A DNA stretch of 64,000 nt from Rapana venosa (GCA_028751875.1 CM054141.1:71244967-71308966), one strand, 5' to 3'; counted from the stretch's first letter, positions 1-10,121 are shown. Notes: generated from the sequence alone by a model not told the origin. Program-made: numbers and translations.

Positions 1-235
1 GTGATTATTAACTATGGGTATCCTGTAGGACAAATTTCGCACTAGTTGCAGCAAAGAAGTTGTGCTGTGACTGATTTCTTGATTTATGTGGTATTACAGG
101 AACAAAAAATTGTCACACTGGATAACAACAAAGTGTTGTGCTGTGATGATTCTGATTATCTATGGGTAATTTAAAGGACAAATTCACACTGGATAACAAC
201 CAAAGACGTTGTGCTTGTGCTGATTCTAATCTGTG
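1..235. repeat. Imperfect tandem repeat, about 3 units of 70-95 bp
   Basis: Three degraded units share the blocks 'ctatgggta', 'ggacaaatt', 'cacactggataacaac' and 'gttgtgct'. The unit boundary cannot be fixed because indels are frequent. The array begins at or before the window edge and ends just before the pyrimidine-containing stretch preceding the first exon candidate, so it is probably intronic. Confidence 0.5.
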
Positions 236-251
236 TGCTGATTTCAAACAG

Positions 252-430
252 ATAAAATTCAGAAGATATCAAGGATAGTACATGAAACGGGAACAGGTAG
301 ACGATGAGAGGAAGGGAGAAGATGTATGGAAAACGTGTCTCAAGCACGCCATGGAAGAAGCAGGAAGTCTGGAAGTCGTGGTTGGGGAGCAATACACAGA
401 AAGTGCCGCGGTGTCATGTGGGTGTGGAAG
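252..430 (+). CDS. Candidate internal exon of an unrecognised gene (exon a)
   Basis: A GAC-GAT-GAG frame (codons at positions divisible by 3) is open from 279 to 430 and gives a charged, globular-looking peptide containing ERKGEDVWKTCLKHAMEEAG and ending VSCGCG. It is followed exactly by a consensus donor, gtaaga, at 431. The acceptor is less clear: the best one is the cag at 249-251, but that leaves an in-frame TAG at 276-278, so the exon may start at 279 or the TAG may be a sequencing error. The exon ends in phase 2 (two bases, 'ag'), which fits the single-base start of the segment at 3,262. Composition differs from the surrounding low-complexity repeats. I do not recognise the family, and a non-coding coincidence is possible. 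Confidence 0.4.
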
Positions 431-529
431 GTAAGATGGCAATTGGCAGTGGGTACAGTCTAGCCCACCCTTCCCCCTTAGCATGGGTCAGTGGTTCAGG
501 ATCACCTAAACTTGCTTTTTACAGGCAAC

Positions 530-1886
530 CTTTGTACAGCTCTGTTTTGTAGTGTAGCCTGTAGAACTGTAGTTTGCTGTAGAGTTCTGTTTTACCTGCA
601 GAACTGTAGTTTGCCTGTAGAACTCTGTTTTACCTGTAGAACTGTAGTTTGACTGTAGAACTGTAGTTTTCCTGTAGAACTCTGTTTTACCTGTAGAACT
701 GTAGTTTGCCTGTAGAACTGTGGTTTACCTGTAGAACTGAAGTTTGCCTGTAGAACTGTAGTTTTCCTGTAGAACTGCAGAACTGTAGTTTTCCTGTAGA
801 ACTTGTTTTCCCTGTAGAAATGTAGTTTTGCCTGTAGAAACTGTAGTTGTGCCTGCAGAACTGTAGTTTGCCTGTAGAACTGTGGTTTACCTGTAGAAAC
901 TGTAGTTTTCATGTAGAATCTGTTTTACCTGTAGAACTGTAGTATGCCTGTCGTGAACTTGTTTTACCTGTAGAACTGTAGTTGCCTGTAGGTACTGTGT
1001 TTACCTGTGAACTGTCGTTTGACTGTAGAAACTCTGTTTTACATGTAGAATGTGGTTTACCTGTAGAACTCTGTTTTACTGTAGAACTGTAGTTTGCCTG
1101 TAGAACTCTGTTTTACCTGTAGAACTGTGGTTTACCTGTAGAACTGTAGTTTTCCTGTTGAACTGTGTTTTCCTGTAGAACTGTAGTTTTCTGTAGAACT
1201 GTGGGTTTAACCTGTAGAACTGTAGTTTGCCTGTAGAACTGTAATTTGCTGTAGAAAGTAGTTTGCCTGTAGAAAAACTGCGGAAACTGAAGTTTGCCTG
1301 TGACTGTTAGTTGCGTAGAACTGTAGTTAGCCTGTAGAATAGAACTGTAGGTTTTCCTGTAGAACTGTAGTTTTGCCTGTAGAAACTGTTGGTTTGCCTG
1401 TAGAACTGTAGTTTTTCATGTAGAACTGTAGTTTGCTCCTGTAGACTCTGTTTTAACTGTAGAATCTGTAGTTTAGTTTTCCTGTGAAACTCTGTTTTAC
1501 CTGTATAACTGTAGTTTTCCTGTTGAACTGTAGTTTTCCTGTAGAACTGTTTGTAGTTTTGCCTGGTAGAACTAGTTTTCCTGTAGAACTGCAGAACTGT
1601 AGTTTGCCTGCAGAACTGTAGTTTGCCTGCAGAACTGTAGTTTGACCTGTAGTTTGCCTGTAGAACTGTAGTTTGCCTGTAGAACTGTAGTTTGCCTGTA
1701 GAACTGTAGTTTTCCTGTAGAACTGCGGAACTGAAGTTTGCCTGTTAGAACTGCGGAACTGAAGTTTGCCTGTAGCACTGTAGTTTGCTGTAGAATTAGT
1801 TTTCCTGTAGAACTGCAGAACTGTAGTTTGCCTGCAGAACTGTAGAACTGTAGTTTTCCTGTAGAACTGCAGAACTGTAGTTTGCA
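530..1886. repeat. 19-20 bp VNTR of more than 60 degenerate copies
   Basis: The unit is cctgtagaactgtagtttg (19 bp), alternating irregularly with 20-bp variants ending gttttc or ctgttttac. Several sub-blocks insert an extra 'cagaactg' step. The array fills about 1.35 kb and creates spurious reverse-strand frames full of 'FYRQTTVLQ'-type repeats. It lies in the inferred intron between exon candidates a and b. Confidence 0.95.
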
Positions 1887-2270
1887 GTAACCTGTATTGT
1901 TTGATGGTGAATACATTGGAAAAAAGTCTTTTTTTAACCTGAAAATTACATGAAAATTCTGACGCAATATTTCACATAGTATGCATAAAGTTTCTTGTCA
2001 CTGAAAAACATTTTTATTTTTCTAAAAGGGTTTGTAATCAATACATGTTACTCTGTCAGGCCTGACAGTTGTTTCCCTTTACTTTTCCCTTGGAATACTA
2101 CCTTTAGGGGTTAACGAAACAATTCACCCAAAGAGAAAAAGGTATTAAGAGTGATATGCCATGAAAGGTTCAGTGTTGATTCCAGGCTTGCGGGGCTGTT
2201 TGGGGGGATGGAATGAGTGGCAAAGTTCCTTCTTTGAAGTTTGTCTTTCATAGCAAGGTGTAAATTTAAA
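1887..2270. other. No gene recognised
   Basis: AT-rich unique-looking sequence between the VNTR and the SINE. No convincing exon, RNA or repeat was seen on either strand. Confidence 0.5.
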
Positions 2271-2556
2271 AGTCTCACGCTCAGGGTCGGAGCACTCGCT
2301 TTCCCCAGCCCAGTTAAGCAGCGTTGAGCTGGTTACCTTTTGGATGGGTGACGTTGTTGAGCGCCTTGGCTTTAGTACAGTTCCCCAGCAGTTCACCCAG
2401 TGTAAATGGGTACCTGCCCTCTTTTAGGGTCAGGAGGTAAAGCAGCTGAGGAGAGGAATGGGCGCCGCCCTCAATATGCTGGCCCTAGAGAAGTGAGGTC
2501 TCTGACGCCTCGCTCCCCTACGACCTTATAGGTTATGGGACCTTTTACTTTTTAAT
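2271..2556 (+). mobile_element. Composite tRNA-like/5S-like SINE (SINE-2), + strand copy
   Basis: The head at 2,278-2,300 matches a tRNA A-box-like core (ctcag.ggtcggagcactcgc). It is followed at 2,311-2,355 by a stretch closely resembling the 5S rRNA internal control region (TTAAGCAGCGT, GCTGGTTACC, TTGGATGGGTGAC). The unrelated body contains 'gtgaggtctctgacgcctcg' and ends near 'cttataggttatgggacc'. A second copy lies inverted at 11,446-11,733, and a head-only scrap at 12,277-12,312. The element encodes no protein and would depend on a partner LINE. Target duplications are not clear. Confidence 0.75.
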
Positions 2557-3261
2557 TGACACACAGAGTTGAACAATCCATGGTATCCCAGGTTCTTTGA
2601 AACAGTCTGGTCACACACAAAAATAGCCACAAAATATTCAGGTATGATTTTTTAAAATAATGTCATAGCCAAAAGGGCACCTAATGATGCACAAATGTTG
2701 ACACACAAACACCGTAACATAAAGGCAGGCACATGACCTGCTGGTTGATCGACAGTGACTCCAATAAACAACATGAACTCACTGCTATTCTCAGCTAGTA
2801 GTCTGCAACCATGATGGTTTGAAGGGTGGTAGGTCAATGAATATTATAAATTAGATTAGAATGGGTATTCATGAAGGTGGTTTATGCGCCATTTTAAACG
2901 ACAGAAACAGAAACTTGGTTGGGAACTTCTTGTCCAGAACATTTGTGTAGGATGGGGCCCTGATGGGGCTCTCCAGGAAATGATGGCCCAGGGGAAATAA
3001 AGGGAAAATTTCTACCTGTCAGTTCCAACATGAGTTTGACATTCATTCCATTTTCAACAGAGCTAAAACAGTTGCCACGCCAAAAATTGGTTGGTTCATA
3101 TTTTTAAAAGATATGGCAATTGTCTTTTTCAGACTCTTCCATGCTGGTGCCTCTATGATTGCACCTCCCATTTACACTTAACTTACTGTCAACGCTATAG
3201 TCATGATAATCATGGATATCACTGTAACACCTGTCTTTCTTTCTTTTTGCTTATCTATCAG
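2557..3261. other. No gene recognised (inferred intron)
   Basis: Contains no repeat or open frame that I can support. It ends in a strong pyrimidine tract (3,230-3,261, ending tatctatcag) directly before exon candidate b. Confidence 0.4.
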
Positions 3262-3345
3262 GGGACTCCATGACAACGATTGGGATAGAAAGTGTGATGT
3301 AGAGAGGCAGAAGATAAAGCGACAACTTGACTTTGCTTTGATGGG
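3262..3345 (+). CDS. Candidate internal exon of the same gene (exon b)
   Basis: A textbook acceptor (T/C-rich tract, then tatctatcag) precedes an open frame that starts with one base completing a codon. It reads GLHDNDWDRKCDVERQKIKR, then continues to LDFALM. A possible donor, GTAGAG, follows at 3,346, leaving one base (phase 1). The phase-2 end of exon a fits the start of exon b, and the end of exon b fits the two-base start of exon c, giving one continuous frame across three segments. The peptide is strongly charged and probably helical. No family is recognised. The donor is weak, so the 3' border could lie a few bases away. Confidence 0.4.
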
Positions 3346-3578
3346 TAGAGGGGGGGACTGCTTTTACCTTCAGTGTTTAATAGTAGCTTCGCGTACAACA
3401 AAGTGCTTCCTATTTTGCTCTCAGGTTTCTTTTGTTCTACTTGGTACATTCTGATGCTTTATTCTTGATTATATTTTTGGATTTAAAACACTGCAGCTTG
3501 TCTAGACCCCTTCTGCAGTGACAGTCTAGCCAGCTCCTGAACCCTAAGCGTTTCGGCGGTCAGGGCAAAACGGGATTA

Positions 3579-3828
3579 TCAGTTCACTGTAATGTTCCTC
3601 TGAAGAGCCTGCGGTGTCAGTTCAATGTGACTGTTGCATGTATCGTACTGTAATGTTCCTCTGAAGAGGCCTGCGGTGTCAGGTTCAAATGACTGTTGCA
3701 TGTTCGTACTGTAATGTTCCTTGAAGAGGCCTGCGGTGTCAGGTTCAATGTGATGTTGCATGTACGTATGTAAGTTCTCTGAAGATGCCTGCATTGTCAG
3801 GTTCAATGTGACTGTTGCATGTATCATA
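3579..3828. repeat. Tandem repeat, 4 copies of about 62 bp
   Basis: The units begin 'ctgtaatgttcctctgaaga', contain 'gcctgcggtgtcaggttcaa' and end 'actgttgcatgtatcgta'. Copies differ by single-base indels. Located in the inferred intron between exon candidates b and c. Confidence 0.9.
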
Positions 3829-3939
3829 GATCCTACTCTGTCTCAAACTGATCCCTTGCATCCTTCAGCTTTTCAACTCTAATTTTGAAGCTTGAGGTCA
3901 CCCTGTGTTGTGTGCACTGCCGTGTGTGTCTTGTGATTG

Positions 3940-4290
3940 GGATTGTAGCTTCAGGTCAGCTCTTTGCCCTTTCTATCCCTCCATGCCATGTTTTCCTTTT
4001 CCTGTCTGCATGTGTTTTCTCTCTATCAGAGCAGGGGGTTTTCTACAGAATTTTGCCTGGGACAACCCCCCATTTGCCATGGGTTCTTTTTCATGCACTG
4101 AATGGATGTTGCACGTGGGACTTTACTTTATCATCTCATCTGAAAGACTAGCACCCAGAACACCACTCATGGTCTAGTGGATGGGGGAAAGTTTGGGCAC
4201 AAAAAGGATCAAACTACCTGTACCTGTATAAACCGGATTTTTTCTTTCTTGGCAGGTGCACGACCTCTAGACCACTGATCCATTGATGAT
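3940..4290 (-). mobile_element. tRNA-derived SINE (SINE-1), diverged antisense copy
   Basis: Shares with 9,746-10,121 and 48,033-48,400 the ordered blocks 'ttctacagaattttgcc', 'gggacaac', 'gactagc.cccaga', 'ccactcatggtcta' and 'cctctagaccac'. On the minus strand the end at 4,258-4,287 gives a tRNA A-box-like 'tggtctagaggt'; the B-box region is degraded here. It is the most diverged of the three copies, so it is probably old. Confidence 0.7.
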
Positions 4291-4546
4291 TCACATGGTC
4301 TAGAACAGGGTGTTGCCTTTACTTACATCTCAGTAAACATGAAACAAAGCAAGAGTTTTGGTGTGCATTGGTTTTTACTGGAAAAAACAAACAAACAACA
4401 AAATAAGATGTGCGTATGCCAGAACTAAGGTAGTGGAAGCAATACAAGGTGAGCTGGTTCCTGTTCTTTCCGTAGATCTTTATGCATCAGTGTCCACATG
4501 AGTTTTTTCAATGGTGGTGTGTTGTGTTGTGTCTTCGCTTGTGCAG

Positions 4547-4795
4547 AAAACGCGGGGGTGCAACTTGATGGACTTGTGCATATGTGGGGGCCAACTTTTG
4601 CTGGGGTGTGGCAAACAGCTGAAGGGTAAAAATCCATACAAACACTTCAGTGAGAAAAACACTCCATGTTATATCAGACTGGACGTCGATTGGTTACTTG
4701 AACAAGAATTCTTTGACTATGAGGGCATGGAAGATGAATTTGAAGATTATGATGAGGGAGAATATGAAGAAGATGGGCAGACTACTAATATTTGA
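4547..4795 (+). CDS. Candidate 3'-terminal exon with acidic C-terminus (exon c)
   Basis: An acceptor-like cttgtgcag ends at 4,546. The frame that continues exon b reads NAGVQLDGLVHMWGPTFAGV and then WQTAEG, and meets a stop at 4,627. Dropping one G of the GGG at 4,624-4,626 would join it to the longer frame that runs to TGA at 4,793-4,795 (KNPYKHFSEKNTPCYIRLDV, then DWLLEQEFFDYEG, and a tail very rich in Asp, Glu and Tyr). A one-base homopolymer error is plausible because such errors are common in this window. The acidic tail could be a disordered, phosphorylatable or protein-binding C-terminus. The gene family is not recognised. The 30/45-bp minisatellite begins immediately downstream. Confidence 0.4.
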   Translation, partial: KTRGCNLMDLCICGGQLLLGCGKQLKGKNPYKHFSEKNTPCYIRLDVDWLLEQEFFDYEGMEDEFEDYDEGEYEEDGQTTNI

Positions 4796-4802
4796 GGAAT
4801 TC

Positions 4803-5040
4803 TTTGTACAGAATGGTAGGTGAGGAGGACACTATGGACAGGAATAATATGTACAGAATGGTGGTGAGGAGGGACACTGTGGACAGGAATAATATGTACA
4901 GAATGGTGGTGAGGGAGGGACACTGTGGTTGGAATTCTATGAACGAATTGGTGGTGAGGTGGGACACTGTGGACAGGGATACCTATGAACATAATGGTAT
5001 TGGGGGGGGGGGGGGGATGGGGGGGACCCAATAGAGCTGT
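4803..5040. repeat. Minisatellite block, 45-bp unit, ending in a G-run
   Basis: About four copies of a 45-bp unit with 'agaatggtggtgaggaggga', 'cactgtggacaggaat' and 'aatatgtac'. The last copy decays into a G12 run at 5,001-5,012. The unit begins at the 3' edge of exon candidate c ('tgtacagaatggtaggtgag') and may have been seeded from it. Confidence 0.85.
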
Positions 5041-5475
5041 ATTTGGGGGGACCCAGTGAACAAAATGGTATTTGGGAGGGACCCAGTGAACAAAACGGTA
5101 TTTGGGAGGGACCCAGTGAACAAAATGGTGGTGAGGAGGGACACTGGCCAAAATGGCATTTGGGAGGGACACAGTGGACAGAATTCTGATCAGGAAGAAT
5201 GCAATGCACAAAATTCTGGTTGGGAAGAATGCAATGCACAAAATTCTAGTTGGGAAGAACGCAATGCACAAAATTCTGATTAGGAAGAATGCAATGGGCA
5301 AAAAGCTGGCAGGTAGGGATAGAATGGGCAGATAGCTGGCAGGGAGGGATAGAATGGGCAGATAGCTGGCAGGGAGGGATAGAATGGGCAGATAGCTGGC
5401 AGGGAGGGATAGATTGGGCAGATAGCTGGCAGGGAGGGATAGAATGGGCAGATAGCTGGCAGGTGAGGGATTAGA
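5041..5475. repeat. Composite 30-bp minisatellite, three sequence classes
   Basis: Three consecutive blocks keep a 30-bp period but differ in sequence: 5,041-5,180 ('tatttgggagggacccagtg' plus 'aacaaaatgg'), 5,185-5,290 ('gaagaatgcaatgcacaaaa' plus 'ttctggttgg') and 5,290-5,470 ('agaatgggcagatagctggc' plus 'agggagggat', about six near-identical copies). Because 30 is a multiple of 3, decapeptide-like frames appear on both strands, but stops separate the blocks, so I do not call a gene. Confidence 0.9.
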
Positions 5476-5582
5476 ATTGTAGAAGAGGACTGTTGGATTT
5501 GTGACATGATGGGCTTATGCAATATTTAAAAGTGCTCAGAGACACGTCTGATGCAGTGAGGATCACTATTTTTTTAAACAAC

Positions 5583-5735
5583 TTCCAATGAGGAGGTATA
5601 TTAAAGGGAAAAACTCAGTCAGGGGGAATATCAAAAAGAAAAATCCATTGAGGAAGGATATTAAAGAGAAAAACCCAGTGAGGAGGGATATTAAAGAGAA
5701 AAACCCAGTGAGGAAGGATATTAGAATAACGGTAT
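5583..5735. repeat. 30-bp minisatellite block, about 5 copies
   Basis: The unit carries 'ggatattaaagagaaaaacc' and 'cagtgaggag', about 30 bp. It keeps the same period and the 'cagtgaggag' skeleton as the preceding composite array, after a spacer of about 110 bp. Directly downstream (5,735-5,759) is a strong acceptor-like tract, ttttctttctcctag, but I found no well-bounded exon after it. Confidence 0.85.
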
Positions 5736-5872
5736 CCCTTACTTTTCTTTCTCCTAGTTCAGGAGTTTCAGAAAATCTTTGTTCTCGGGAAAATGGAATA
5801 TTTCTTTTTGTGTTTTTCTCGACACTTCCTAAGGTGAAGAAAGTACCGAAATGTGTGGCATAGTGTAACAGA

Positions 5873-6413
5873 TGATTTGTGACACCAGTACATTGTCCGT
5901 TTTGACTTCTCTTCATGACAGGCAAAGAGAAAGCTGCCTCTTACCTTACATATCTATGTGAAGAATTTTTAACAAGAAGTTAAATGTCTTGTGCCATTAC
6001 CTAGGAAGAACAAGAATTTTGCCACAAAGATATATGTCTGGGTGTGGGAGAAGATAACATATAAGGGGTATGGTGTTAAGATAAACAGTATATATCTTTC
6101 TTGTTCTGTTTTTATGAGGTTGACAGTTTACAGACTTATAGGCATCTATCTTTCTGTATTTGGCACCGTTTTTATGACTGTCATCGTGTAGTCTTTGGTT
6201 GAACATTTGGGATTGTTGAGTTCTCAGTAACTGATGCATTTGAAAAAGTGTCACTGATAAAATGCTTTATGCCTCTGAGGATGGCTGGGTGGTGATCACC
6301 ATCATGGTTTGATTGATTGATTGCGTGATCGGTTGATTGATTGATTGATTTCTTTGATACTCCACCTGTCCTGGTGTGACAAGGAATGAGTGAATGGCTT
6401 AGCTGTTTTTTTA
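5873..6413. other. No gene recognised; TTGA-rich stretch
   Basis: Non-coding sequence at the left end of copy A, containing a (TTGA)n-rich stretch at 6,309-6,350. Homologous to 44,055-44,612 of copy B, which has about 25 extra bases near 44,320. Confidence 0.5.
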
Positions 6414-6872
6414 TCATGGGGGTCTTGATTTGTGTAGTATGTAATCATGGGGTCTTGATTTGTGTAGTATTTATCATTGGGGGGTTTTTGATTTGTGTAG
6501 TATGTTTGTAATCATGGGGGTTTTGATTTGTGTAAGTATTTAATCTGGTCTTGAGTTGTGTAGTATGTTAATCATGGGGGTTTTGATTAGTGTAGTAATT
6601 TAATCATGGGAGTCTTGAGTTGTTAGTATTTATCATGGGGTGTTCTTGATTTGTGTTAGTATTAGTATTTAATCATGGGAGTCTAGATTTGTGTAGTTTG
6701 TAAAATAAAAAAAAAAAAAAAAAAACCATGGGGTCTTGATTAGTGTAGGTATTTTATCTTTGGGAGTCTTGATTGTGTAGTATGTAATCATGGGGGTTTG
6801 ATTTGTGTAGTATTTAATCATGGGAGTTTCTGTGTTGTGTAGTATTTAATCAGGGGTGTCTGATTGTGTAGT
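6414..6872. repeat. 31-bp tandem repeat, copy A
   Basis: The unit is 'aatcatgggggtcttgattt' plus 'gtgtagtatgt' (31 bp). About 15 copies are recognisable, with many indels and an A21-type run at 6,703-6,724. The homologous array in copy B (44,613-45,193) is cleaner and longer. Confidence 0.95.
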
Positions 6873-7229
6873 TTTCTATGATTTAGATTGAGTTTTCATT
6901 ATCATCTTGGTGACATCCCAAAACCACATGAATTTCTCTGTGAAATAATAAATTATTTTCCATTTGATTTTCAAGTTGAATTTGAATAGCTTTCATAGTT
7001 GCCAGGCTGACAGTATTTTAGTAATTGATTGATTGATCTTTAAATTTGCTCAATGCATTCCATGGAAAAATAGAAAGAAAGAGTGGCAAATGGAAGAAAT
7101 GTAAAAAAGAAAAAATAGAAAAGAAAGGGAAAAAAAAGAAACAGGACTTAAGTCTCCAAAACTTGAAACCAGTCCTGGTTTTTTCTGAGGAAAGTGGAAA
7201 AAGCTGTGTACCATTATGTTTCTAGCAAA
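6873..7229. other. No gene recognised
   Basis: AT-rich sequence with A/G-rich low complexity at 7,070-7,140. No supported feature on either strand. Confidence 0.5.
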
Positions 7230-7402
7230 GTGTACATTATGTGTTTGTATTGTTCTTCCTCAAGTATTGCTGCATGTGCACAATATGTGTTTGTGTTGTT
7301 CTTTCTCAAGTATTGCTGCATGTGTACAATATGTGTTTGTATTGTTCTTTCTCAAGTATTGCTGCATGTGCACAATATGTGTTTGTATTGTTCTTTCTCA
7401 GG
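7230..7402. repeat. 46-bp tandem repeat, about 3.7 copies
   Basis: The unit is 'gtattgctgcatgtgcacaa' plus 'tatgtgtttgtattgttctt' plus 'tctcaa' (46 bp). Homologous array in copy B at 45,565-45,735. The period is not a multiple of 3, so all three + frames look repetitive; none is a gene. Confidence 0.95.
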
Positions 7403-8029
7403 AATCACTTTACCTGTGTGTTGTCTTATGACTTCATCATTCATGGGCATCTTGATCAGTATGCAACATTTTCTTGGTCAGGAGGGGATTTTTGTTATGG
7501 TGTTCATAATTATTGTGTCTCAGGTTTATTTATAACAGACAGACTGTGACATGTTTGATTGGGTGATGAACACAAGTATGTGCCTCGAGCTATTCTCAAC
7601 ATTCCTACAAAAAGTGCTGATGTGTGTGTGATTGGCTGGCTGGCTGCCTTCCTTTCAGTGGGTTTTGGTTTGGTTTGGTTTACTTTGTTTTTATTTGGGG
7701 TTTTTGGGTGATGGTGGTCTTTTTTTGATTTGGGGGTTGTGTGTATTTTTGATAATGTCAGTAACTTAGCAGGACAGGAAGACACGATGAAAGATGTCAA
7801 ACAGCATTTGAGTTTTGATATTGCATTCGTGAATCGCCTTACTGTGCGGTTGATTAGGTTATATCACAGTTGGTTCATGCTTTGACCAGTGTATTTTATG
7901 ACTGGTTGGTTTGATTATTTTTATTTGTTAAAAAATTATTTTTGTAAATGTATGTGCGCACTTTGTGTGTGTGCATGTAGTATGTGTGTTGTGTGTATGT
8001 AAGTGTGTGTATTTTTAATTTTGCAGTGT

Positions 8030-8884
8030 ATTATTTTATACCCAATGTCTTCATATTTAAAATGACATTGATGGAATAGCAGGAATCTGAAACAAGAGCT
8101 TGCCAGCTAACAGAACCCTGAATAAGGCTCCAAACTTACGCATGGAATCGGCAGAGAAGACAAACTGATGACTAATTCACCAGCTGCATTAGCACTGATA
8201 TCAGGGTTAATGACCAGAAGCTGGAAACAGTTTTCAAAGCTTCAAGTCACCTTGGGAGAGCATTTGTACAGACCAGGGGATCCAAGCCAAGAAGTAGTAT
8301 GCAGGGCTGCACTGACAATAACAGCATTGTCAAAACAAAACACCATTGGAGAGATAAAAATATCTCATTTATCTCCAAGATCAGACTAATGCGCTTCCTT
8401 GTTCTTTTCCATATTTCTGTATGCCTTGTGATCATGGGATTCCTGACTGCAGTTTTGGAGAGAAGAGTCAGGCAGTGGAGATGAGATGCTTTCGGGACTC
8501 CTTGGCATCTCTACAAAGACCACATAAGCAACGACGAAAGCGTGCTTAACAGAATCCCAGCAAACTTGGACCCTATGAGAACCTTCTAACGATCGTGAAA
8601 AGCCCTAAACTTAAATTGGTATGGGGCATTATTGTCACAAGATCAAAGGGACTTGCATAGACAATTTCACAAGGCACTGTGGCAAGGAGAAGTAGAAGTG
8701 GCAGACAAGGAAGACCTGGGAGGATAACATCAGCGAATGGACAGGCCTAGAACCTCAACATAACCCTGAAAAAGGCCAGCAGAACAGAGAGAGGAATGGA
8801 GGGAACTGGTTGTTGAGTCTTTGAGGGTGCCCCCTCGGTCGTCAGACTACGGGACAGATAGATAGATAGATAGATTATTTTATT
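8030..8884 (+). mobile_element. RTE-type LINE, 5'-truncated 3' fragment (RTE-1, copy A)
   Basis: Starts at 8,063 inside the reverse transcriptase catalytic motif (retaining the ...DIDGIAG part) and runs to a (GATA)n tail ending near 8,874. It encodes, in broken frames, the RT thumb and C-terminal region of RTE-like elements, including the equivalents of 'KLETV.SFKYLG', 'SKPEVVCR' and the basic stretch before 'WEDNISEW'. It is flanked by attattttat(t) at 8,030-8,039 and 8,874-8,884, the target site duplication. Frameshifts and missing 5' domains make it dead. The same insertion is in copy B at 46,350-47,190. Confidence 0.9.
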
Positions 8885-9745
8885 GGTTTTCTTCTTTTTT
8901 GTTGGTACACTCTATTGGTAAAGGTTGTAATAATGTAGTACTTCAGTATTATCATTAAGAACTTTTTGTTCTTAGATAGATGGCGTGATGAAAAAAGCAA
9001 ATGCATTGCTTATTCAATGTACCATCTGGAAATAAAAATTTTGACTTTGACTCGTTTGATGTCTATTGGCTGTAAGAATACTCTCAGGATTCTTGCAAAA
9101 ACCACTAAGAAGTTAGAGTGGAAAGTTTGTATGGTTAGCACTCTTTGAAATGGGCAGGGTTTTTACTGATTTTTACCTGACCACAGGTTGATACTTCACG
9201 AAGCACACTGTGCATCGGTTGCATGTTTTTAATGAGGTGTCTCTGAGCCTAAAACTGATCTCAGCAATTCTGTCCTTGTGAAACTTGGTCCAGTATTACC
9301 TTACCATCAGATTTCCTTTTGGTATGTTTGTGTCGGTTTTTACTGCCATTAGTAATTTACATGAATGTTTGTGCTTTCATCTACAGTACTTCTGTGGTTT
9401 TTGCTAATTTTGATTTCACATGTGTTCATGGATATGGTTGGTATTCTTTTTTATATTAGATTACAAAACATTCAAGACTTTAGGGTTTTTCTTTTATCTT
9501 GTTTTTGTCAGCATAGTCATTTGTATGTATCATTTGTTAGCTATTTTGGGCCTGGATGTTGGGAATAAGGGAGGGTTCGCCCTAACACCTTCATCTATTC
9601 ATGTGTGTGCGTGTCTGTGTTATTCTGTTATCTTCACAAAGTGCATTTGAAGGAGAAAGGATTGGTAGTGCTGTCAAGGTTGTGTGTGTGTGTTTGTTGT
9701 TTATCTATTTATACCACTTTTAAGTCATGGCAGATTTCTCTGCAT
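8885..9745. other. No gene recognised
   Basis: AT-rich spacer between RTE-1 and SINE-1 with a short TG-rich microsatellite near 9,600-9,700. Open frames here are short, overlap in several phases and lack splice context. Confidence 0.5.
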
Positions 9746-10121
9746 GAAATTCGGGTTGCTCTTCCTGGGAGGAGCACATCGCCACAAGAGCAGCACCACC
9801 CATTATTTTTTTTCTAATCCCTGTCTGCAACTGTATTTGTTTTTCTATCAAAGTGGCTTTTTTTTTCTACAGAATTTTGCCAGGGACAACTCTCTTGTTG
9901 CTGTAGGTTCTTTTACAGCACGAAATAATTATGTGTAACACACGGGTTTTGGGTTATCTCCTAATCCAAAAGACTAGCGCCCAGACCACACTCCATGGTC
10001 TAATGAATGGGGGGAATATTTTGGGTCCAAACGGGATTCAAAATCGCGCCGCCCACATTCTGACCCGGACTCTTTTCGCTTTCTAGACATGGCACGTTTA
10101 CTCTATAAGACCACCAATCCA
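9746..10121 (-). mobile_element. tRNA-derived SINE (SINE-1), copy A
   Basis: Antisense element. Read on the minus strand it starts with an A-box-like 'ggtcttatagagtaaacgtg' (B-copy form: tggtctagaggtaacgtgcc), then 'ctagaaagcgaaaagagtcc' and a B-box-like 'gattttgaatcccg'. The body follows, with the complements of 'ggtctaatgaatggggg', 'gactagcgcccagacc' and 'ctacagaattttgccaggga', and a tail region containing a T-run. I recognise this kind of repeat as widespread in gastropod sequence, from memory only. Confidence 0.8.

Noticed and set aside
4747..5301. 184-codon minus-strand frame in the minisatellite
   Set aside because: Its openness follows from the 30/45-bp period; the product is a low-complexity repeat without start or splice context.
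5735..5832. Exon after the strong acceptor-like tract at 5,735-5,759
   Set aside because: The open stretch is short and I could not find a convincing donor or a fit to the upstream phases.
7194..7549. Cys/Val-rich frames in all three + phases
   Set aside because: They are the three readings of the 46-bp tandem repeat; same at 45,496-45,836.
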